The notes under the pieces: generated by a model | The model's input: only the letters and a program-made list of their open reading frames with translations | What the model was told of the DNA's origin: nothing | Databases searched by the model: none | Position numbers and translations under genes: made by a program | From: Bradyrhizobium sp. CSA207 | GTDB taxonomy: Bacteria; Pseudomonadota; Alphaproteobacteria; Rhizobiales; Xanthobacteraceae | DNA length: 64,000 bases | NCBI RefSeq assembly: GCF_029051685.1 | Contig: NZ_JAACFT010000019.1 | Span: 1-64,000, forward strand | Direction of reading: 5' to 3' | In this document: positions 14,945-24,660 of the stretch, in pieces | Layout of the letters: each line of letters begins with the position of its first letter | Numbering within the stretch: the first letter of the stretch is position 1

Positions 14945-16177
14945 ATGAAACAAGCTGATTCTTCGGCCAACCAGCCCCGCCGCGCCCTGTTGAAATCTGC
15001 GCTCGGCGTAGCCGCCCTGCTCGCATCACCCACCTGCGTCCTCGGCGCAACGCCTCCCGGCTTCGACGAATGGCGCGAGGGTTTTCGTGCGCGTGCAATG
15101 GCAAAAGGGATCTCGGCCGCGACTTGGCAGCGCGCGATGGCGCGCGTCGAGCCGGACATGAGCGTGTTCAAGCAGATGCGCAACCAGCCGGAATTCCACG
15201 AGCAGATCTGGCAATACATCAACCGCCGCGTTTCCGACTGGCGCATCATCAACGGCAAGATCGCGCTGAAGAATAACGAGGCGTTGCTCGCGCGCATCGA
15301 ACGCGATTTCGGCGTCGAGCGCGGCACACTGCTGGCGCTGTGGGGCGTCGAGTCCGCCTACGGCGATCCCCTGGTGCAGCAGAACCACATGACGCCGGTG
15401 TTTCCCTCGCTCGCCGCACTCGCCTGGAATGAGCCGCGGCGAAAAGCCTATTGGGAGACCGAGCTGATCAACGCGCTGCGGATCGTCGACAAGGGCTGGA
15501 GCACGCCGGAGGAGATGCGGGGATCCTGGGCCGGTGCCATGGGGCATTCGCAATGGATGCCGGAGGTCTGGCTCAATGTCGGGATCGACTATGACGGCGA
15601 CGGCAAGGTCTCGCCATTCGGCAAGCCCGACGACGCGCTGGGCTCGACCGCAAAGTATCTCGTCAATCGTGGCAAGTGGCGCCGCGGCGAGCATTGGGGC
15701 TACGAGGTGCGCGCCCCCGGCGACATCAGCGGCAACCGCACTTATGCGGCCTGGGCATCAGCCGGCGTCCCCCGCGCCGACGGACAGCCGTTTCCGCAAC
15801 CGAATGCATCCGCGCAGATGTGGACGCCGGTTGCGGGCGGACCGACGTTCCTGCTGGGACCGAATTTCTATTCGGTGAAGAGCTACAATCCCTCGATGAA
15901 CTACGCGCTGGCGATCTGCCATCTCGGCGACCGCTGCCTCGGCGCGCCGCCCTTCATCCAGCCGTTCCCTGGCTCCGAACGCGCGCTGACGCTGGCCGAG
16001 GTACAGGAGATGCAGACACGGTTGACGAAAGCCGGCTTCGACACCGGCGGCACTGACGGACGCGTCGGCAACGATACCATGAAGGCGATCAAGGATTTTC
16101 AGCAGAAGATCGGGATCACGCCGGCGGACGGCTATGGCGGGCTGAAGGTGCTGGCGAAGCTGCGGCAGGGTGGATGA
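14945..16177 (+). CDS. Lytic murein transglycosylase, MltB family
   Basis: Cleaves the glycan strand of peptidoglycan to anhydro products in the periplasm. 410 residues: an N-terminal signal with twin arginines (PRRALLKSALGVAALLAS, possibly Tat), an MltB-type catalytic domain with the Glu in LWGVESAYG and the downstream GSWAGAMGHSQWMP block, and a C-terminal peptidoglycan-binding domain 1 (about residues 345-405, LAEVQEMQTRLTKAGFDTGG). ATG at 14945 gives a normal export signal, while longer in-frame starts do not. Confidence 0.92.
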   Translation: MKQADSSANQPRRALLKSALGVAALLASPTCVLGATPPGFDEWREGFRARAMAKGISAATWQRAMARVEPDMSVFKQMRNQPEFHEQIWQYINRRVSDWRIINGKIALKNNEALLARIERDFGVERGTLLALWGVESAYGDPLVQQNHMTPVFPSLAALAWNEPRRKAYWETELINALRIVDKGWSTPEEMRGSWAGAMGHSQWMPEVWLNVGIDYDGDGKVSPFGKPDDALGSTAKYLVNRGKWRRGEHWGYEVRAPGDISGNRTYAAWASAGVPRADGQPFPQPNASAQMWTPVAGGPTFLLGPNFYSVKSYNPSMNYALAICHLGDRCLGAPPFIQPFPGSERALTLAEVQEMQTRLTKAGFDTGGTDGRVGNDTMKAIKDFQQKIGITPADGYGGLKVLAKLRQGG

Positions 16178-16195
16178 CAGCCTGTGCACTCCGCC

Positions 16196-16987
16196 TCAGT
16201 GCCTGTATTGCGGCTCCTCGGCATCGAGCTGGCGACGGACGGCGGCAAGATGCAGGCGCGCGGATTCGGAGTCGCCCTCGCGCATCTGCTTGTAGGTTGC
16301 TGCCGCAATCGCGGGATCGACCGGCAGAACCTTTCGTCCCGTCGACATCGCCAGCACCTGCACCTCGGCGGCACGCTCGAGGTAGTAGAGATCGTCCCAG
16401 GCTTCCGCGATGGTCGGCGCCAGCACCATCACGCCGTGATGCTTCATGAAGACGATGTCGGCGTCGCCGACCGCGGACGCGACGCGCGCGCCTTCGCGGT
16501 TGTCGAGCGCAAGGCCGTTGTAGTCGCGGTCCACCGCCGTGCGCCCGTAGAATTTCAGCGCGGTCTGCCCGGCCCAGATCAGGGGATCGCCCTCGGTCAT
16601 CGACAGCGCCGTGGCGTAGGGCATGTGGGTGTGGAAGGCGACCTTGGCGCGCGGCAGGCGCTTGTGCATCTCGGCGTGGATGTAAAATGCGGTCGCCTCG
16701 GGCTCGCCGTCGCCGTCGAGCACGTTGCCGTGGAAATCGCAGATCAGGAGCTTTGACGCCGTCAGCTCACGGAACGCGTAGCCATAGGGGTTGACCAGGA
16801 AGAGATCGTCATGGCCCGGCACCACCGCCGAGAAGTGGTTGCAGATCCCCTCCTCAAATCCGTTGCGCGCCGCCATGCGGAAGCAGGCGGCGAGATCCTC
16901 GCGCGCGGTGCGGATCGCGTCGGTGGCGAGGTCCGGCCGGTTCGAGCGGACAGCTGCAGGTGAGGAAGCGTGAAGGCCGTGCGCCAT
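16196..16987 (-). CDS. Class II aldolase/adducin family protein
   Basis: 263 residues. Zinc-dependent class II aldolase fold: the metal histidines are in HTHMP (His119, His121) and KHHGVMV (about residue 181). Members include fuculose-phosphate aldolase and decarboxylases; N-terminal ARNGFEEGICNHFSAVVPGHD is the usual phosphate/substrate loop but with changed residues, so the substrate cannot be named. It lies 96 bases downstream of an SDR gene on the same strand; the two may act together. Confidence 0.85.
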   Translation of the reverse strand: MAHGLHASSPAAVRSNRPDLATDAIRTAREDLAACFRMAARNGFEEGICNHFSAVVPGHDDLFLVNPYGYAFRELTASKLLICDFHGNVLDGDGEPEATAFYIHAEMHKRLPRAKVAFHTHMPYATALSMTEGDPLIWAGQTALKFYGRTAVDRDYNGLALDNREGARVASAVGDADIVFMKHHGVMVLAPTIAEAWDDLYYLERAAEVQVLAMSTGRKVLPVDPAIAAATYKQMREGDSESARLHLAAVRRQLDAEEPQYRH

Positions 16988-17083
16988 GGCGAAGAAAACC
17001 TCTGTCGATCGGAAGACGCTGGCGTTGTACAGGGGCGACGCCAGCGCGTCAGCCCCTGCGAGCGCCGCCCTGCCCTGCGCGCC

Positions 17084-17893
17084 TCAGGCCCGCCGCGGCA
17101 CGCCACCGGCGTTCATGCCGCCATCGATGACGAGCTCGGTGCCGGTGACGTAGCGCGAGGCATCGGAGGCCAGATACAGCACGCCGCCGGCGATCTCGGC
17201 GGCCTGTCCGGCGCGGCCGAGCGGCGTGACGACCCTGGCCCGCTCCTCGGGATCGATCGGGGCATTGCCCTGGTTGCCGGTCGCGCCGGTCGGGATCTTG
17301 CCCCAGATCGGCGTGTCGATGATGCCGGGATGCACCGAATTGACGCGAATGCCGTCGCCGGCCGCCGCGCACTCCATCGCAATCGATTTGGCGAACAGCC
17401 GCACGCCGCCCTTGGTCGCCGAATAGGCCGACAGCCCCGGCGAGCCGCGCAGGCCCGCGAGCGAGGACATCATGACGATGGAGCCGCCGCCGGTCTTGCG
17501 CATCAGCGGCAGGCAATGCTTCACCGACAGAAACACGCCGTCGAGATTGATCGCGTTCTGCCTGCGCCAGTCGCTGAGCGTCATGTCGACAATCGAAGGC
17601 ACGGCAATGCCGATGCCGGCGTTGGAAACGAGCACGTCGAGCCGGCCGTAGCGCTTGGCGATCTCGGCTGCGATCTCCACCCAGCGCTCCTCGCTGGTGA
17701 CGTCCTGCTCCAGAAAGATCGCCTTGCCGCCGGCCTTCGTGATGCGCCTCGCGAGCTCGGGGCCTCTCAACTCGTCGATGTCGGTGGCAATGACCGTGGC
17801 GCCCTCGCGCGCGAACAGCTCGACGACGGCTTCACCGATGCCCGATGCGCCGCCGGTCACCAGCGCGACCTTGCCTTCAACCTGCCCTGCCAT
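17084..17893 (-). CDS. Short-chain dehydrogenase/reductase
   Basis: 269 residues. NAD(P)-binding TGGASGIG near the N-terminus, then DIDE after beta-2 (suggesting NAD preference), NAG (SNAGIG) and the catalytic YSATK. A typical SDR C-terminal ending (GTELVIDGGMNAGG) is present. ATG at 17893 has GGGAG upstream; a GTG at 17899 is also in frame. Likely an oxidoreductase paired with the neighbouring aldolase-family protein; substrate unknown. Confidence 0.9.
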   Translation of the reverse strand: MAGQVEGKVALVTGGASGIGEAVVELFAREGATVIATDIDELRGPELARRITKAGGKAIFLEQDVTSEERWVEIAAEIAKRYGRLDVLVSNAGIGIAVPSIVDMTLSDWRRQNAINLDGVFLSVKHCLPLMRKTGGGSIVMMSSLAGLRGSPGLSAYSATKGGVRLFAKSIAMECAAAGDGIRVNSVHPGIIDTPIWGKIPTGATGNQGNAPIDPEERARVVTPLGRAGQAAEIAGGVLYLASDASRYVTGTELVIDGGMNAGGVPRRA

Positions 17894-17925
17894 GTTCACT
17901 CCCTTTTTTTGTTGTTTGCGGATTT

Positions 17926-19767
17926 TTATCTGATCAGGGACGGCCCCTGATCGGGTAGCGCGACGTCAAGGACGCGAAACTGCACGCGTTCGGCGCCCTG
18001 GTAACGGTCGACCGACAATGAGCCTGCCACGTGCAGCTGCTGGCCGCGGTTGGCCACAAGGGCATTGCCGAGCTTCTGGCCAACCGAACGGAACGCGATG
18101 CCGTTGACGATGGTGCCGTCGCCGGACTTGAAGCGTAGGCGCAGATGCGCCTGTCCGACCTCGTCGGCATAGACGAGCTGATGCGCCGGCAGCGCCAGCA
18201 CAACGTCCGGATTGCCGCTGCCGAAGGGACCTGCGCGGTTGAGCGTGGTCGCAAGCTCCGTCGTCACAGCGCGCGCGGACACCGCGCCGTCGATATAGAG
18301 CTCGTTGACGTGGCGGGCCTCCGCGACGTCGCGCGCCAGCGTGCTTTCGAGATAGGCGCGGAATTCGGCGAGCTTTTCCTTGCGCAGCGTCACGCCCGCG
18401 GCCATCGCATGGCCGCCGCCTTTCAGCAAGATGCCGTCGACCACCGCCTGCCGCACCGCCTTGCCGAGATCGACGCCGGCGATGGAGCGGCCCGAGCCGG
18501 TGCCGATGCCGCCGGGCTCAAGTGCGATGGCAAAAGCGGGCCGCGAAAACTTCTCCTTCAGCCGGGAGGCGACGAGCCCGACCACGCCGGGATGCCAGCC
18601 TTCAGAGGCCGTGACGATCACGCCGAGCTTGTCCTCGAGCCCGATCGAGGCCAGCGCCTCGGCTTCGGCCTGCGCTTCCGCCGCCTGCTCGATGACGCGG
18701 CGCTCGCCGTTGAGCCGGTCGAGTTCGGCGGCGATGCGCGCGGCCTCGACACCGTCGCCTTCGAGCAGGAGCCGCACGCCGAGATCGGCGCGGCCGATGC
18801 GGCCGCCCGCATTGATGCGCGGCCCCAGCATGAAGCCGAGATGCCAGGCCTCCGGCGGCCCGTTCAGGCGCGCGACATCCATCAGCGCGGTGTGCCCGAC
18901 ATGGTCGCGCCGCCGCATCGCGATCAGGCCCTTGGCGACGAAGGCGCGGTTGAGGCCGATCAGCGGCGCCACGTCCGCAACGGTGCCGAGCGCGACGTGA
19001 TGCAGCATGCCGAGCAGATCGGGCTCTGGCATCTCGCTGGTCCAGAAGCCGCGCTGGCGCAGCTCGCGATTGACCGCAACCAACGTCACCAGCACCAGCC
19101 CAACGGCAGCGAGATGGCCGAGGCCGGATAGGTCGTCAGGGCGATTCGGATTGACCAGCGCGTCGACCTCGGGAAGGTCGATGCCGGATTGGTGGTGGTC
19201 GATCACGACCACGGACATACCAAGGCGTTTCGCCTCGGCGAGCGGCTCGATGCTGGTGGTGCCGCAATCGACGGTGACAAGGAGCGTGGCGCCCTTCGCG
19301 GCCAGCGCGCGGACCGCTTCCGTGTTCGGGCCGTAGCCTTCGAAAATCCGATCGGGAATGTGGATCAGCGGATCGAGCCCGCAATGGCGCAGGTGCCAGG
19401 CGAGCAACGCCGCCGAGGTGGCGCCGTCGACGTCGTAGTCGCCGAAGATCGCGACCTTTTCGCCCCTCACCGCCGCGTCCGCGATCCGCTTGGCGGCAGC
19501 TTCCATCTCCGTCACCGTGAACGGGTCCGGGAGAAGCTTGCGGATGGTCGGATCGAGAAAGTCAGACACAGCATCGATGTCGACGCCGCGGCCGGCCAGC
19601 ACTCGCGCCAGGAGTTCGGGCAATTGGTGGCGCTGCACGATGGCCAGAGCCTTGGCCGCCCCGCGCGCGTCCAGCCGGTCGCGCCAGAGCTTGTCCGTGA
19701 AGGAGCGTGCCACGCCCAGGAAGGCGTGGGGCGCTTCGACCGGCAAGGCGGTGGCGGGCGGCGTCAT
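17926..19767 (-). CDS. recJ: Single-stranded-DNA-specific exonuclease RecJ
   Basis: 5'-3' ssDNA exonuclease of recombination and mismatch repair. 613 residues. DHH-family motifs are clear: GDYDVDGATSAALL (about residue 108), VDCGT, the name-giving VIDHHQ (about 193), and the DHHA1 GGGHAMAAGV near 440, followed by the OB domain. recJ is often next to glpX and hom in alphaproteobacteria; here they are 12 kb apart (32.2-34.6 kb). Confidence 0.96.
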   Translation of the reverse strand: MTPPATALPVEAPHAFLGVARSFTDKLWRDRLDARGAAKALAIVQRHQLPELLARVLAGRGVDIDAVSDFLDPTIRKLLPDPFTVTEMEAAAKRIADAAVRGEKVAIFGDYDVDGATSAALLAWHLRHCGLDPLIHIPDRIFEGYGPNTEAVRALAAKGATLLVTVDCGTTSIEPLAEAKRLGMSVVVIDHHQSGIDLPEVDALVNPNRPDDLSGLGHLAAVGLVLVTLVAVNRELRQRGFWTSEMPEPDLLGMLHHVALGTVADVAPLIGLNRAFVAKGLIAMRRRDHVGHTALMDVARLNGPPEAWHLGFMLGPRINAGGRIGRADLGVRLLLEGDGVEAARIAAELDRLNGERRVIEQAAEAQAEAEALASIGLEDKLGVIVTASEGWHPGVVGLVASRLKEKFSRPAFAIALEPGGIGTGSGRSIAGVDLGKAVRQAVVDGILLKGGGHAMAAGVTLRKEKLAEFRAYLESTLARDVAEARHVNELYIDGAVSARAVTTELATTLNRAGPFGSGNPDVVLALPAHQLVYADEVGQAHLRLRFKSGDGTIVNGIAFRSVGQKLGNALVANRGQQLHVAGSLSVDRYQGAERVQFRVLDVALPDQGPSLIR

Positions 19768-20053
19768 GATTCGAGAGACTAACTGTTGGGAACTCGGGGC
19801 CGGACCATCACGCAGGCGTCCGGCTACTCACTTGGGGATTGGCCGGGAATCCCTCGGGATTTGCAACGGCAGCCGGGCACAAAGCGGTGGATGGCCGCTC
19901 CGCAAGCCGGATTGACTACCATTTAGGCATTCCACCGAACAGCAAATTAATCAGGCGTTAGGCGGAATCCTCGAAAAAGTCTCGTATTCGATCTGTAATT
20001 TGTAGTTCCGGGTTCTTTGCAGATCAGGCCTCATTGCCAAGGGAAGTTACCCT

Positions 20054-21136
20054 ATGTCTGCAGCGCTGGGTCTGAAAGCCAAGCCGATCGCGAACGGAAT
20101 CACTGCGCCGGACGATGATTCCGACATCTCCGCACTGATCAACCGCCTGACCGCGGAGGTCAACCAGATCGCGGTCGACAAGACCAAGTCGATCCAGCAG
20201 ATTACCAACCAGATGAAGATGCTGGCGCTCAACGCGCTGATCGAAAGCTCGCGCGCCGGCGTGCAAGGCGCCGGCTTCGCCGTGGTGGCGCAGGAGGTGC
20301 GCGGCGTCGGCCAGCAGGTCGAGACCATCGCCCGCGAGCTGGAGACACAGCTGACCAAGCGCACCGGCGACCTCGTTGCCTCGATCGAACGCATGAGCCA
20401 GCGCTCGCGCGGCGAGCGCATGGTCGATCTGTCCCTGAACGCGATCGAGCTGATCGACCGCAATCTCTATGAGCGCACTTGCGACGTGCGCTGGTGGGCG
20501 ACCGACTCCGCCGTGGTCGATTGCGCGGCCTCCCCGGGCGCTCCCGCCGTCTCGCATGCGTCAGAGCGCCTCGCCGTGATCCTCGGCGCCTACACTGTCT
20601 ATCTCGACCTGTGGCTCTGCGATCTCGACGGCAACGTCATCGCCAACGGCCGCGCCGATCGTTTTCGCGTCGTCGGCCAGAACGTCGCCCACACCAAATG
20701 GTTTCGCGAGGCCAAGAGCCTGCGCTCCGGCGACGACTATGTCGCCGGCGACGTCGAGAACCAGCCGCTGCTCGGCAACGCGCAGGTCGCGACCTATTGC
20801 GCCAGCGTCCGCGCCGGCGGTCAGGCCAACGGCGCGCCGGTCGGCGTGCTCGCCATCCATTTCGACTGGGAGGCGCAGGCCCGCGCCATCGTGCAAGGCG
20901 TGCGCGTCGGCGACAGCGACAAGGCGCGCGTGCTGCTGGTCGACTCCAATTTTCGCGTGATCGCAGCCTCCGACGGCCAGGGCATTTTGAGCGAGCGGAT
21001 CGCGCTGTCGCTGAACGGCCAGCGCTCCGGCTTCTATCAGGACCGCTCGGGCACCCTGGTCGCGTTCCATGCGACGCCGGGCTACGAGACCTATCGCGGG
21101 CTCGGCTGGTACGGCGTGATCATCTGCGGGGCGTGA
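20054..21136 (+). CDS. Soluble chemoreceptor-like protein: MCP signalling segment followed by sensor domain
   Basis: 360 residues, no transmembrane helix or signal peptide. Residues about 25-110 hold the methyl-accepting signalling hairpin, including MLALNALIESSRAGVQGAGFAVVAQEVR, which contacts CheA/CheW in the family. Residues about 130-355 look like a Cache-type ligand domain (DLWLCDLDGNVIANGR, HFDWEAQARAIV, VLLVDSNFRVIAASDG). The order is reversed relative to normal receptors and the signalling hairpin is short. It may act as a cytoplasmic sensor coupled to a chemotaxis-like pathway; no che genes are in the window. Confidence 0.75.
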   Translation: MSAALGLKAKPIANGITAPDDDSDISALINRLTAEVNQIAVDKTKSIQQITNQMKMLALNALIESSRAGVQGAGFAVVAQEVRGVGQQVETIARELETQLTKRTGDLVASIERMSQRSRGERMVDLSLNAIELIDRNLYERTCDVRWWATDSAVVDCAASPGAPAVSHASERLAVILGAYTVYLDLWLCDLDGNVIANGRADRFRVVGQNVAHTKWFREAKSLRSGDDYVAGDVENQPLLGNAQVATYCASVRAGGQANGAPVGVLAIHFDWEAQARAIVQGVRVGDSDKARVLLVDSNFRVIAASDGQGILSERIALSLNGQRSGFYQDRSGTLVAFHATPGYETYRGLGWYGVIICGA

Positions 21137-21318
21137 GGCGGCCGAAGCATCGGCCGGTTCGCTTCCCCGAACAAAAAGCGCGAAAACAACCCCATGCACA
21201 GTAGCCGGACCGTTGTTTTCACCATGCTTTTTTGCGCGCGCCATTTGACCCGTCGGCAAAGCGGCGGCATTAGGATACCATCAGGCATGCCGTCCGATCT
21301 GCCGCCCGGACCGTTCTC

Positions 21319-21918
21319 CTATTTGAATTTCGTGAGATCCTGAAAGATAAGCGGCGCCCAGCTCTGTCCCCGCGCCTGCACGAGCAGACCGCCCTCCGCG
21401 AGCCCTCCCAGTGCGACCGGCGCGAAGCCGAGCTCTTCAACCAGGACCGCCGCTTGGGCTATCGCGCCTTCGTCGTCGCTCGACAGGAATACGACCCTCC
21501 GCCCGCCCTTGACGCTGGGGTCTGCGCCCAGAATTCCTGCGGGCAGATGGTTGAATGCCTTCACCAACCTTGCGCCGCTCAACGCTCTCGATATCACGAC
21601 CGACGAAGGAAGATCGTCAAGCTCTTCCAGCGAAACACCGAACGCGTTTGTCACATCGATCACGATCTTGCCCTGCCAGCTCACAGCCAGCTTCGCGACA
21701 TCCCGGTGCGCCCAAAACGGAACAGCCAGAATCACGATCTCGGCGCCAAGCGCATCCTGTAACGACTTTGGGATGATCGAGGGCCCAATCGCCTCTGCAA
21801 GCGGCGCGAGCACCTCGGGCGGCCGCGTGCTTGCAACGGTTACTTCAATTACCTGGCGCTCAAATGCTCGCGCGAGAGCCTGGCCAACCGCACCAAAACC
21901 TATAATCGCGTAACTCAT
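21319..21918 (-). CDS. NADPH-dependent F420-reductase-like oxidoreductase
   Basis: 199 residues. N-terminal Rossmann fold with IIGFGAVGQALARAF, then VTVAST after beta-2 (NADP-type), VILAVPFWAH, and a KAFNHLPAG block like the F420H2:NADP oxidoreductase family. Bradyrhizobia do not generally rely on F420, so a different substrate is likely and the protein may be an NADP-binding reductase. ATG at 21918 is favoured by AGAAGG nine bases upstream. It stands alone. Confidence 0.75.
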   Translation of the reverse strand: MSYAIIGFGAVGQALARAFERQVIEVTVASTRPPEVLAPLAEAIGPSIIPKSLQDALGAEIVILAVPFWAHRDVAKLAVSWQGKIVIDVTNAFGVSLEELDDLPSSVVISRALSGARLVKAFNHLPAGILGADPSVKGGRRVVFLSSDDEGAIAQAAVLVEELGFAPVALGGLAEGGLLVQARGQSWAPLIFQDLTKFK

Positions 21919-22079
21919 CGATCCCATCCTTCTCGCTCTACTCATGGCGGAGTACCTAGGATCGCGCCTGGCCAGACGGGATTGGCGATTTTTCAACAAC
22001 GGTTGTGCATCAGCGCACCACTAGTGGGCCGATGGAGACAAACCTGCGAGAAGGGGAACGTACGCGGCAAGGCTGCGCG

Positions 22080-23111
22080 CTATGAACTCCGCGAAGAGCC
22101 GCTACGCAAGATAGCACGCCGCGCGGCCATCTCAGCCGCAAGCAGCACCGCGGCGCGGCTGGCGCCGGTGGACGCGATACCCTGGCCTGCGATGTCGTAG
22201 GCGGTGCCGTGCGCGGGCGTGCAGATCGGAAACGGGAAACCGCCGAGCATGGTCACGCCGCGATCGAAACCCATCAGCTTCATCGCGATCTGACCCTGGT
22301 CGTGGTACATCGTCAGCACCGCATCGAAGACGCCACCCTTGGCGCGCAGAAATACCGTGTCGGCCGGGAACGGCCCCTCGGCGGCAATGCCTTCGCGCTG
22401 GCCGGCCGCGACCGCGGGGGCGATGACGTCGATCTCCTCACGGCCGAAATTGCCGCCGTCGCCGGCGTGCGGGTTGAGCCCGGCCACGGCGATGCGCGGG
22501 CGCTCGAAACCAGCGTTGCGCATGCATGAATCGGTCAGCTGGAGCGCGCGATGGATGCGTTCGCTGGACAGTTTCGGGGCGACGTCCTTGAGCGGGATGT
22601 GCGAGGTGACACGCGCATTCCAGAGCTCGCCGAGCACATTGAATTCGCTCGCAGCGGTCTTGAGGCCGACGACCTCCGCAGAGAACGCGATCTCATCGTC
22701 ATAGTCCGCGCGGGCAAACCGCATCGCCTGCTTGTTGAACGGCGTGAAACAGACCGCGTCGACGTGCCCGTCGCGCGCGAGCTCCAGCGCGTGACGGTAA
22801 TTTGCCAGCGCGAACCTGCCGCCGGCAAGGCTCGCCGTGCCCTGTTCGACCTCCGCGGGATCGAGATGGCCGAGATCAATGAACAGCGCATCGCCCGCGG
22901 CCGCACGGACGTCGGCCCCCTGCTCGACCGTATTGAGCTCCGGCTTGACCCCGGCGATTCGGGCGCCTTGGTCGAAGATGCGGCGGTCGCCGATGACAAC
23001 GAGCCGGCCACGGGAGCGAATGTCGTCCAGCGCGACCAGCTTCGCCGTCAGCTCGGGGCTGATGCCGGCGGGATCTCCCATCGCAAGTGCGATCAGCGGC
23101 TTCGAGGTCAT
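22080..23111 (-). CDS. PdxA-family 4-phospho-hydroxyacid dehydrogenase (PdxA2-like)
   Basis: 343 residues. PdxA family: AMGDPAGISPEL at the N-terminus, metal-binding histidines (ARVTSHIPL, NPHAGDGG, TMYHDQGQ) and the family block FPICTPAHGTAYDIAGQG. True PdxA makes pyridoxine; PdxA2 members oxidise 4-phosphothreonate-type acids. Because the gene overlaps tctA by 4 bases (ATGA) at the end of a transport and CoA-ester operon, I infer a catabolic role, not vitamin B6 synthesis. The usual partner kinase (DUF1537) is absent. Confidence 0.82.
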   Translation of the reverse strand: MTSKPLIALAMGDPAGISPELTAKLVALDDIRSRGRLVVIGDRRIFDQGARIAGVKPELNTVEQGADVRAAAGDALFIDLGHLDPAEVEQGTASLAGGRFALANYRHALELARDGHVDAVCFTPFNKQAMRFARADYDDEIAFSAEVVGLKTAASEFNVLGELWNARVTSHIPLKDVAPKLSSERIHRALQLTDSCMRNAGFERPRIAVAGLNPHAGDGGNFGREEIDVIAPAVAAGQREGIAAEGPFPADTVFLRAKGGVFDAVLTMYHDQGQIAMKLMGFDRGVTMLGGFPFPICTPAHGTAYDIAGQGIASTGASRAAVLLAAEMAARRAILRSGSSRSS

Positions 23112-24652
23112 ATGATCACCTTTTCCTGACTTGTCGTCGGATCGCCGGGTAACGCGGGCTTGCGCAGCAACATGCGCCCCAGCTGCAACGCCAGCGGAAG
23201 CAGCAGCAGCACGATGCCGGCCACGACCAGGCACGTCACCAGGCGGTTCGCAAAGAAGATTCCAAGCGATCCCTTGGACATCAGCATCGATTGCCGGAAC
23301 GCGTCCTCCGCCTTGTCGCCGATGACGATCGCGAGCACCAAAGGCGCGAGGGGATAGAACAGCTTCTTGAAGAGATAACCGACGATGCCGAAGCCCATCA
23401 TCATGACCACGTCGAGATAGGAGTTCGACACTGAATAAGCACCGACCACGCAGATGATCACGATCAGCGGTGCAATGACGACGAAGGGAATCCGCATCAG
23501 GGCGGCAAACACCGGAACCGTCAGCAACACCAGCACGACGGCGACGATGTTGCCGACATACATCGAGGCGATCAGCCCCCAGACGAAATCCTTCTGATCG
23601 ACAAACAGCATCGGGCCGGGGTTGAGCCCCCAGATCATCAGGCCACCCATCATCACCGCCGCGGTCGCAGAGCCGGGAATGCCGAGCGAGAGCATCGGCA
23701 GCAGCGCGCTGGTGCCGGCCGCATGATCGGCCGTCTCCGGGGAGATGATGCCCTCGACCTCGCCCGTGCCGAAGTAGCGTCCGCGCCGCGAGAAACGCCT
23801 GGCGATGCCGTAGCTCATGAACGATGCCGCCGTCGGGCCGCCCGGCGTGATGCCCATCCAGCATCCGATCGCCGCGCTGCGCAGCAGCGCAACGCTGTGC
23901 CTCGGCAGGCGGCCGACTGCGCGAAACACCTCGCGCCAATCGATCTTTGAGGAGACCGCGCGAGCATGAAACTCCTCTTCGACCGCCACCAAGAGCTCGC
24001 CGATGCCGAACAGACCCATCACCGCGACGACGAAATTCACGCCTTTCACCAGTTCGTCGACGCCCATGGTGAGGCGCACGCTGCCGGAGACGGTGTCGAT
24101 GCCGATGGCGGCAATCGCAAAGCCTATTCCCAGCGCAACGACGGTCTTGATCGGCGCCGCACCGCCCATGCCGACGAAGCTCGCAAAGGCCAGGAAATAG
24201 ACCGCAAAATATTCCGGCGGCCCGAAGGCGAGCGCGACCTCGGCCACCCATGATGCGAGGAAGGTGATCAGGATGACCCCCACCAGCGCGCCGAATGCGG
24301 CCGAGCCGAACGCCGTGGCGAGCGCCGTCGTCGGCCGTCCGTCACGCGCCATCGGATAGCCATCGAAGGTGGTCGCGACCGACGACGGCTCGCCCGGAAT
24401 GTTGAACAGGATCGAGGTCACGGAGCCGCCGAACAGTGCGCCCCAATACATGCTGGAGAGCAGGATGATGGCCGACACCGGCTGCATGCCGAAGGTCAGC
24501 GGCAGCAGCAGCGACACGCCGTTCGGCGCGCCCAGCCCCGGCAGCACGCCGACGAGAATGCCGAGCAGCACGCCGATCACCATCAGCGCCAGATGCGGCA
24601 TGGTGATCGCGATGTTGAAGCCGTGCAGGAGCTCCTGGAGATTTTCCATCAC
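23108..24652 (-). CDS. tctA: Tripartite tricarboxylate-type transporter, large membrane subunit TctA
   Basis: 514 residues, about 11-12 hydrophobic helices. The family blocks GVLPGLGAPNGVSLLLPLT and MYWGALFGGSVTSILFNIPGEP near the N-terminus and GTGEVEGIISPETADHAAGT in the middle identify TctA/TTT subunit. It forms the secondary, binding-protein-dependent carboxylate importer with TctB (8 bases upstream) and TctC. Substrates in the family include citrate, terephthalate and other carboxylates; not predictable here. Confidence 0.93.
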   Translation of the reverse strand: MMENLQELLHGFNIAITMPHLALMVIGVLLGILVGVLPGLGAPNGVSLLLPLTFGMQPVSAIILLSSMYWGALFGGSVTSILFNIPGEPSSVATTFDGYPMARDGRPTTALATAFGSAAFGALVGVILITFLASWVAEVALAFGPPEYFAVYFLAFASFVGMGGAAPIKTVVALGIGFAIAAIGIDTVSGSVRLTMGVDELVKGVNFVVAVMGLFGIGELLVAVEEEFHARAVSSKIDWREVFRAVGRLPRHSVALLRSAAIGCWMGITPGGPTAASFMSYGIARRFSRRGRYFGTGEVEGIISPETADHAAGTSALLPMLSLGIPGSATAAVMMGGLMIWGLNPGPMLFVDQKDFVWGLIASMYVGNIVAVVLVLLTVPVFAALMRIPFVVIAPLIVIICVVGAYSVSNSYLDVVMMMGFGIVGYLFKKLFYPLAPLVLAIVIGDKAEDAFRQSMLMSKGSLGIFFANRLVTCLVVAGIVLLLLPLALQLGRMLLRKPALPGDPTTSQEKVII

Positions 24653-24660
24653 CCGCTCCG

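Noticed and set aside
18145..19131. 328-codon plus-strand frame over recJ
   Set aside because: Antisense shadow; RecJ motifs on the other strand are complete.
22080..24251. Apparent 723-codon fusion with PdxA at its end
   Set aside because: The 5' part is out-of-frame tctA; PdxA starts cleanly at 23111 with an ATGA overlap.
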